A stretch of 64,000 nucleotides of DNA, taken from positions 186,001 to 250,000 of the forward strand of contig CAZEAP010000001.1 in NCBI GenBank assembly GCA_964510315.1. Direction: 5' to 3'. Both the position numbers and the translations under genes were made by a program. Source of the stretch: CAZEAP01 sp964510315 (GTDB lineage Bacteria > Planctomycetota > Brocadiia > SM23-32). Within the stretch, counting starts at the first letter, position 1, and the number at the start of each line of letters is the position of its first letter. The notes under the pieces were generated by a model. That model was not told the origin of the DNA and made no database searches. It was given only the letters and a program-made list of their open reading frames with translations. Positions 59,560 through 64,000 of this stretch are shown here, piece by piece.

Positions 59560-62259
59560 ATGACCGCTACGGATGAACCCGTCTATAAGCACAACCAGCC
59601 CCTGGCCTCCGGCATGCCGCTGGGGGGTCTCGGCACGGGCAGTGTTGAAATCGGAGGCGACGGGAAGTTCCACAACTGGGAGATATTCAACAACTATCAG
59701 TGGAGCGGCAACCGGGATGAGGTGCCCCCGGAGATGTGGCCGGAGGATGCTTTCTTCGCCCTGCGGCTCAAGCAGCCGGACCGGCCGCCCCGCGTGAGGA
59801 TGCTGTTCCACCAGGAAGAACAGACCCGGACGGTCGCCCCCTCCCACGATCAAGCGTTTCTCTACAACTATCCGTTCCTCTGGAACATCCCCCGAATAAC
59901 GTATACCGGCCGGTTCCCCTTCGCCGAACTGCGCTACGAGGACGACGAGCTGCCCGTGGAACTCGACATGTGCGCCTTCAGCCCGTTCATACCCCACAAT
60001 GAACGCGACTCGGCGCTGCCGCTGGCTTTTTTCGTCTTCACCGTCCGCAACACCGGAGAGGAGCCGTGCGATGCGTCGCTGATGTTCAGCATGCGCAACT
60101 GCACCGGTTACGACCTGGAGGAGGTGACGCTGCGGCATCGGCTCGTCCGGACCGGGGCCGGTGAGCACGTCGTCATGACCGCCGAAGGCGTAGACTCCGG
60201 TCACCGGACGGCCGGCTCGACGGCCGTGGGCGTGCTGGGCAACGGGATTAGCAGGATGCCCGCCTGGACGGCCGGCCGTGGCCTGAAGGGATTCGAATAC
60301 ACCAACGAGCCGGCCTGCTCGCAGCTCTACTATCCCTTCCGCGACGACGGGGAACTCAGCGGTAGCGAGGAAACGTGGCACAGGACGATCCGGCGTCGGG
60401 AGCAGGAGGCCCCGGCCGGCTCCCTCCGATCCCCGGAGCAGAAGGTGGGCTGGTGCTGGCGGGGCGCCCTCTGCCGCAAAGTCCATCTGGAACCCGGCGG
60501 AGAAAAAGACGTTGTCTTCCTGCTGAGCTGGTTCTATCCCAACCACTACCACTACCGTTACGGGGAATGCCGCCTGGGGCACATGTACGAGAACTGGTTC
60601 TCCGGTGCCGAGGAGGTCGCTCGCTACGGGGAGGAGAATTTCGGACGGCTCCGGGAGGAAAGCCGAGCTTTCTGCGACGAGTTCTACCAGGGATCCCTGG
60701 AGCCGTGGCTGGCGGCATCGTTGAACGCCCGGCTCACCACCATTCCCAAGAGCTTCTGGTGGACCCGGGACGGCGACATGGCTGTGTGGGAGGGCCAGTC
60801 CTGCTGCCAGATACTGCCCGCGGCGCGCACGATCTGGTCCTCGTTCCTGCCGCTCATGTTCTTCCCGGAGACGTACACGGACATGGTCCGGCGGATGGCC
60901 GAGTTTCCGGTAGATGGGGACTCCGAGGCACAGGAGGCCGTCAGTCCCATGTTGGCCGCCCGATACCGACGGCGCCGCGAACGGCAAAGGAAGAAACGCC
61001 ACCGTTTCGGAGGATGGTACGAAAAGCGCTTCAAGCAGTACGGATACAGCGAAGAGGATTTCAGGCACTCCCGCGGCCGGCGACGCCGGGTCCGGAGCGC
61101 CCTCCGGGGAGGCGCCACCGAAGTGCTGCGCGACTACCTGTGGACCGGCGACGCCGACTACGCGCGCGACCTGTGGCCGATCGTAAGGGACGCCGTCGAG
61201 GCCCGCATCGAAGGCGACGAAAACGGGGACGGCCTGCCGGACGGCGCCATCTCCTTCGTCACCTACGACCACTGGTTCCTCCCCGCCACAAACTGCTACA
61301 AGTGCAGCCTGTGGCTCGGGGAACTCCAGGCCGCCGCGGAGCTGGCCCGTATCCTCGGGGACGAGGAAGCCGCCGAGCGCTTCAGCGACGTGCTCCAAAC
61401 CGGGCGGCAGAGCTTCGAGGAGCTGCTCTGGAACGGCGACTACTACGATCTCTGCTGGGACCCGAAACAGCAGACCACCGACCCCGGCTGCATGGCCGAC
61501 CAGGTCAGCGGGCATCTGTATGCGCGAATCTGCGGGCTGGGACCGGTCCATGACGAGGAGCGGGCGCGCTCCGCTCTCCGCGCCGTGCACCGGGAGAACC
61601 TGCTCCCCGAAGAGGGCCTTCTGAACGGCGTCGACCCGGAGGGCCGCGAGGACTGGCGCTACTTCTGCCGGTACTCCGAGCGCGGCGACGACGAGTCCCG
61701 CGGGGGGCAGTGGCCGACACCGTGGACCGGCACGGAGTACTACGTGGCCGCCGTCATGGCCGCCGAAGGGCTGGACGCCGAGGCGCTCGACGTGGCCCGG
61801 AACGTCTACAGGCGACACATCCGGGCCGGCATGGTGTACAATCACATCGAGTGCGGGGAGCACTATTTCCGTCCGCTGGCCGCCTGGGCTATGCTGCCCG
61901 CTCTCCAGGGGCTGGTCTACGACGCGGCGCAGGGCAACCTGAAGTTCGCCCCTCGCACGACCCCGGACGACTTCGATTCCGTCTTCGTCCTTCCGGGTGC
62001 GTGGGGCAGGCTACGCCAGGCCCGCAGCGCCGGCTCCCAGGTGGACGCCGTCAGCGTGGTGTCCGGCGGGCTCGCCCTGCGGACCGTTGTGCTTCAACTG
62101 CCGGACGGCGAAAGCACCGCGGAGGTGGCGGCTTCCGTGGACGGGGGGGAGGTCCAGTGCACGGGCAGCCCTGCCGACGGTGCAGTCAAGGTCGAGCTGG
62201 CCGACCAGGTGACGCTGGGAGAAGGCCAGTCCCTGGAAGTGACGGTCGAACTCGCGTGA
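59560..62259 (+). CDS. GH116-family glycoside hydrolase (beta-glucosidase/glucosylceramidase-like)
   Basis: 899 residues, cytosolic (no signal peptide). The N-terminal GBA2-like beta-sandwich starts PLASGMPLGGLGTGSVEIGG. The (alpha/alpha)6 barrel contains the likely nucleophile Glu411 in GDMAVWEGQSCC and the likely acid/base Asp647 in GCMADQVSGHLYA, matching the E and D pair of SSO1353 and GBA2. An insert of Lys/Arg-rich residues near 470-500 is unusual. GH116 members cleave beta-glucosides, beta-xylosides or glucosylceramide. The ATG follows GAAGGAG. The reading frame is intact and ends 19 bp before the convergent metallohydrolase gene. Confidence 0.93.
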   Translation: MTATDEPVYKHNQPLASGMPLGGLGTGSVEIGGDGKFHNWEIFNNYQWSGNRDEVPPEMWPEDAFFALRLKQPDRPPRVRMLFHQEEQTRTVAPSHDQAFLYNYPFLWNIPRITYTGRFPFAELRYEDDELPVELDMCAFSPFIPHNERDSALPLAFFVFTVRNTGEEPCDASLMFSMRNCTGYDLEEVTLRHRLVRTGAGEHVVMTAEGVDSGHRTAGSTAVGVLGNGISRMPAWTAGRGLKGFEYTNEPACSQLYYPFRDDGELSGSEETWHRTIRRREQEAPAGSLRSPEQKVGWCWRGALCRKVHLEPGGEKDVVFLLSWFYPNHYHYRYGECRLGHMYENWFSGAEEVARYGEENFGRLREESRAFCDEFYQGSLEPWLAASLNARLTTIPKSFWWTRDGDMAVWEGQSCCQILPAARTIWSSFLPLMFFPETYTDMVRRMAEFPVDGDSEAQEAVSPMLAARYRRRRERQRKKRHRFGGWYEKRFKQYGYSEEDFRHSRGRRRRVRSALRGGATEVLRDYLWTGDADYARDLWPIVRDAVEARIEGDENGDGLPDGAISFVTYDHWFLPATNCYKCSLWLGELQAAAELARILGDEEAAERFSDVLQTGRQSFEELLWNGDYYDLCWDPKQQTTDPGCMADQVSGHLYARICGLGPVHDEERARSALRAVHRENLLPEEGLLNGVDPEGREDWRYFCRYSERGDDESRGGQWPTPWTGTEYYVAAVMAAEGLDAEALDVARNVYRRHIRAGMVYNHIECGEHYFRPLAAWAMLPALQGLVYDAAQGNLKFAPRTTPDDFDSVFVLPGAWGRLRQARSAGSQVDAVSVVSGGLALRTVVLQLPDGESTAEVAASVDGGEVQCTGSPADGAVKVELADQVTLGEGQSLEVTVELA

Positions 62260-62278
62260 AGGCCCCCTGCCCGGATCG

Positions 62279-62890
62279 CTACCGGCGTGACAGGAACCAG
62301 TTGTCGTGTCCGGGCACGATGGCGTCCGCCATTGCCCTGAGCTTCCGGACGGTCTGTCGTTCCCGGTCGGTCGGCGTGCCGAAGGAGCTGAGCCCGTCGC
62401 GGCAGAAGTCCCGCGTGATGGTGGCGTCGCCGGCGACCACCACCGACATGCCGTCGCAGTCGAACCGCAGGCTGTGGTGGCCGGCGGCGTGCCCCGGGCT
62501 GGGCACGAGATCGATCCCGGCGGGAAGCCCGCCTCCCGCCTGCTCCACCCGTCTGTCGAACCGTCCGGATGCATTGAGGGCTTCGGCGACTTCCGCTCCG
62601 GCCAGCCAGACGGCTCCGGGGAAGTTTGCCAGCCCTGCCGTGTGGTCTCCATGGGAGTGAGTCACGAAAACCAGGTCGATCTCCTCAGGGCCGAGGCCAC
62701 TCCGGCGGTCCAGCTCTTCGGCCATGCGCCCCGCCTCGGCATACGAGGGATCCACCAGCAGGCGGAAATCCGAACCGGAGATAAGGGCGCAGGTGCAGAT
62801 TGGCGTGCGCACGGGGGCCGCGTCGGACTCGCCCCAGTAGCGGTTGCGCGAGGGATTCCCTATCACTATGACGTCCCACCGGCTGACCAT
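62279..62890 (-). CDS. Metallo-beta-lactamase-fold hydrolase
   Basis: 203 residues from the ATG at 62890, preceded by GAGGAG. The metal motif THSHGDHTAG holds His78, His80, Asp82 and His83. Further ligands are likely His in SPGHAAGHHS, Asp in VVAGDATI and the last His in VPGHDNW. The chain lacks beta-CASP and other extra domains. Such enzymes include glyoxalase II, lactonases and other hydrolases; a specific role is not evident. It has a strong promoter candidate and converges on the GH116 gene. Confidence 0.9.
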   Translation of the reverse strand: MVSRWDVIVIGNPSRNRYWGESDAAPVRTPICTCALISGSDFRLLVDPSYAEAGRMAEELDRRSGLGPEEIDLVFVTHSHGDHTAGLANFPGAVWLAGAEVAEALNASGRFDRRVEQAGGGLPAGIDLVPSPGHAAGHHSLRFDCDGMSVVVAGDATITRDFCRDGLSSFGTPTDRERQTVRKLRAMADAIVPGHDNWFLSRR

Positions 62891-62927
62891 GACCGTTCTC
62901 CTCGAATCGAATCGACGTGTACTTGAG

Positions 62928-62956
62928 AAAGTAGGCCCCCGCGCCGGGGCAGTCAA
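62928..62956 (-). promoter_or_regulatory. Sigma-70 promoter candidate for the metallohydrolase gene
   Basis: Minus strand: TTGACT (62956-62951), 17 bp, TACTTT (62933-62928), about 38 bp before the ATG at 62890. Confidence 0.55.
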
Positions 62957-62974
62957 GCCGACCCCGGCTACCGC

Positions 62975-63003
62975 TTGATCGGGTTGGGCGACGGTGGGAT
63001 ACT
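62975..63003 (+). promoter_or_regulatory. Sigma-70 promoter candidate for a short transcript
   Basis: TTGATC at 62975-62980, 17 bp, GATACT at 62998-63003. It is followed by a ribosome site and, about 115 bp on, by a terminator-like hairpin, so the unit would be ~130 nt long. Confidence 0.5.
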
Positions 63004-63034
63004 GGCAGCAAGCGACATTCAGGGAGGAACCAAC

Positions 63035-63064
63035 ATGCGGCAGGCGCGGGCGTCGAGGGCATAG
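63035..63064 (+). CDS. Very short ORF (9 codons) with in-frame continuation past TAG
   Basis: An ATG at 63035 follows GGGAGGAACCAAC. It reads MRQARASRA and ends at TAG (63062-63064). The same frame continues for 17 more codons to TAA at 63116-63118, including an internal ATG at 63095 (MKVFIEL). The stop sits at the base of the terminator-like hairpin. It could be a leader peptide, part of a small RNA, or a small protein broken by a stop. Not a confident gene. Confidence 0.3.
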   Translation: MRQARASRA

Positions 63065-63116
63065 AACCGGGCGCGAAGGCCACCGCCCGCTCCCATGAAA
63101 GTCTTCATCGAGCTGT

Positions 63117-63142
63117 AAAAGGCCGCCGGTCGCCGGCCTTTT
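63117..63142. terminator. Hairpin terminator (bidirectional)
   Basis: AAAAGGCCG and CGGCCTTTT form a 9 bp stem around an 8 nt loop, flanked by A and T runs on both sides. It is the best intrinsic-terminator candidate in the window and would end the short unit that starts near 63010. Confidence 0.65.
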
Positions 63143-63240
63143 CGCCTCGACCGGGCGGTTCCCTTGCCCGCCCGGCAACCGGCCCGCTACCATAGCCGAG
63201 TCCCGAGCCGCGGAACCCTCAGGAACCGATTGGAGCGAGC

Positions 63241-63357
63241 ATGCCCGTCGCAAAGGCAAAACTCCAGCCGGTCGTGTGTGGAGCACAGGGGCTCTCCGGT
63301 GACTTCGCCGGCCGCGTGGAGACGCCGGCCTCCATGCTGAATATCGACACGATTTAG
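63241..63357 (+). CDS. Putative small protein of 38 residues
   Basis: An ATG at 63241, with GGAG five bases upstream, opens a frame of 38 residues (VAKAKLQPVVCGAQGLSGDF and on) ending in TAG at 63355. It has one Cys and no membrane segment. It ends 37 bp before the SDR gene, so it could be a leader or upstream ORF for it. Coding status is uncertain. Confidence 0.35.
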   Translation: MPVAKAKLQPVVCGAQGLSGDFAGRVETPASMLNIDTI

Positions 63358-63394
63358 GGCTTCACTGGAACTCACTCAACAAGGGAAAACGCAG

Positions 63395-64000
63395 ATGAGC
63401 GGAGATGTGAACGGACCGGACCGATCGCAATTCGCCGGGAAGGACCTGCTGGAGGGAAAAAGGTGCGTCGTCACGGGCGCCGGAGCGGGCATCGGGCGAC
63501 AGATCGCCTACACCCTCGCCGAGCAGGGCGCCGCCGTCGGCGTCCTCGATTACAAGGAGGACCTCGCGGAGGGTGCCGCCGACCTGATCAACGGCGAGTT
63601 CGGGGAGGTCGCCTTCCCGGTGGTCGCCGACGTGACTGACGTCTCCGCGCTGGAGGCGGCCTTCGAGGAGATCGGCAGCCACTTCGGCGGAGCGCTGGAC
63701 GTGTTCGTCAACAACGCCGGCGTCTCGCTGCCGTGCCGCGTGGAGGACCTGCTGGAGAAGGGGGAGCCGGAGACGGCGACCCGGATGGTCATGGTCAACC
63801 AGATGGGGGCGTGCTTCTGCGCCGCCTGCGCCTACCCGCTGCTGCTGAACGGAGACAAGCCGGTCTTCATCATGATGGGCTCCTGCGCCTCGGTGGGCTC
63901 CGAGGGGCAGGCCGTTTATTCCTCCAGCAAAGCGGCTCTGCGGGGGCTGCTCGGCGCGCTGGTAAAGGAGTGGGCGGCCACCGAGGACCGACCGGCCGTG
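63395..64000 (+). CDS. Short-chain dehydrogenase/reductase (partial, runs off window end)
   Basis: The 202 codons visible from the ATG at 63395 (AAGGGA upstream) continue past the window. The nucleotide-binding Gly-rich motif is TGAGAGIG (27-34). The NNAG motif follows FVNNAGVS, a Ser-rich strand is GSCASVGS, and the catalytic Tyr175-x3-Lys179 is YSSSK. It is a classical SDR with Rossmann fold that probably oxidises or reduces a sugar, polyol or alcohol. The C-terminal substrate part lies outside the window, so substrate and cofactor preference are open. Confidence 0.93.
   Translation, partial: MSGDVNGPDRSQFAGKDLLEGKRCVVTGAGAGIGRQIAYTLAEQGAAVGVLDYKEDLAEGAADLINGEFGEVAFPVVADVTDVSALEAAFEEIGSHFGGALDVFVNNAGVSLPCRVEDLLEKGEPETATRMVMVNQMGACFCAACAYPLLLNGDKPVFIMMGSCASVGSEGQAVYSSSKAALRGLLGALVKEWAATEDRPAV

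Overview
This is a 64 kb high-GC chromosomal window from a free-living bacterium. Most genes have clear Shine-Dalgarno sites, and several intergenic gaps carry textbook sigma-70 promoters with 16-18 bp spacers. Formylglycine-type sulfatases, a GH65/beta-phosphoglucomutase fusion, GH116, GH4 and GH130 enzymes, a LarA paralogue, a UPF0182 protein and a small DUF6485-like Cys-rich protein suggest a carbohydrate-degrading environmental lineage such as Armatimonadota, Hydrogenedentota or the planctomycete group. The phylum cannot be fixed from this sequence alone. No rRNA, tRNA, CRISPR array or phage module was found.

Layout. (1) 1-4.2 kb, minus strand: two sulfatases and a translationally coupled, internally shortened glycyl radical enzyme. 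(2) 4.2-7.3 kb: a non-coding repeat island made of palindrome-flanked remnants of a REP-associated (Y1/IS200-like) transposase, a ~131 bp tandem repeat, and a broken IS1380-family transposase. (3) 7.3-16.7 kb, plus strand: SppA peptidase, cysteinyl-tRNA synthetase, a small Cys protein, two ferritin-like proteins, a BioB-like radical SAM enzyme, a TVP38/flavoprotein pair and a fused double sugar transferase. (4) 16.7-19.8 kb: mixed conserved hypotheticals, an HD-domain protein and a ThuA-like protein. (5) 19.8-31.1 kb: an envelope cluster. Transglutaminase, UPF0182, RDD and SpoIIM-like genes run rightward and meet a five-gene MoxR operon (membrane protein, DUF4129, DUF4350, MoxR, DUF58) running leftward. 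(6) 31.4-62.3 kb: mainly sugar metabolism, with a fucose-isomerase-like enzyme, a LarA paralogue, split transketolase, a xylose-isomerase-fold enzyme, GH4, a secreted TIM-barrel protein, an MFS transporter, GH130-like, GH65-betaPGM and GH116. It is interrupted by an HtrA-like protease fused to an FG-GAP propeller, a Rieske-flavoprotein fusion, a P-type ATPase and a DUF389 membrane protein. (7) 62.3-64 kb: a metallo-beta-lactamase-fold protein, a short transcript-like unit, and an SDR dehydrogenase cut by the window end.

How it fits together (inference). Secreted or periplasmic sulfatases and hydrolases would release sugars. The MFS carrier would import them. The GH4, GH116 and phosphorolytic GH65/GH130 enzymes would split oligosaccharides, and the betaPGM domain would convert beta-glucose-1-phosphate to glucose-6-phosphate. 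The isomerases, LarA paralogue, SDR and split transketolase would handle the sugars and sugar acids. The MoxR/UPF0182/transglutaminase block looks like a separate envelope-maintenance unit.

The observations most worth following up are the glycyl radical enzyme that keeps its Gly motif but lacks the region carrying the catalytic Cys, the layered RAYT-derived repeat island, the HtrA-propeller fusion, the P-type ATPase with substituted ion-site residues, and the short transcript unit at 62975-63142.
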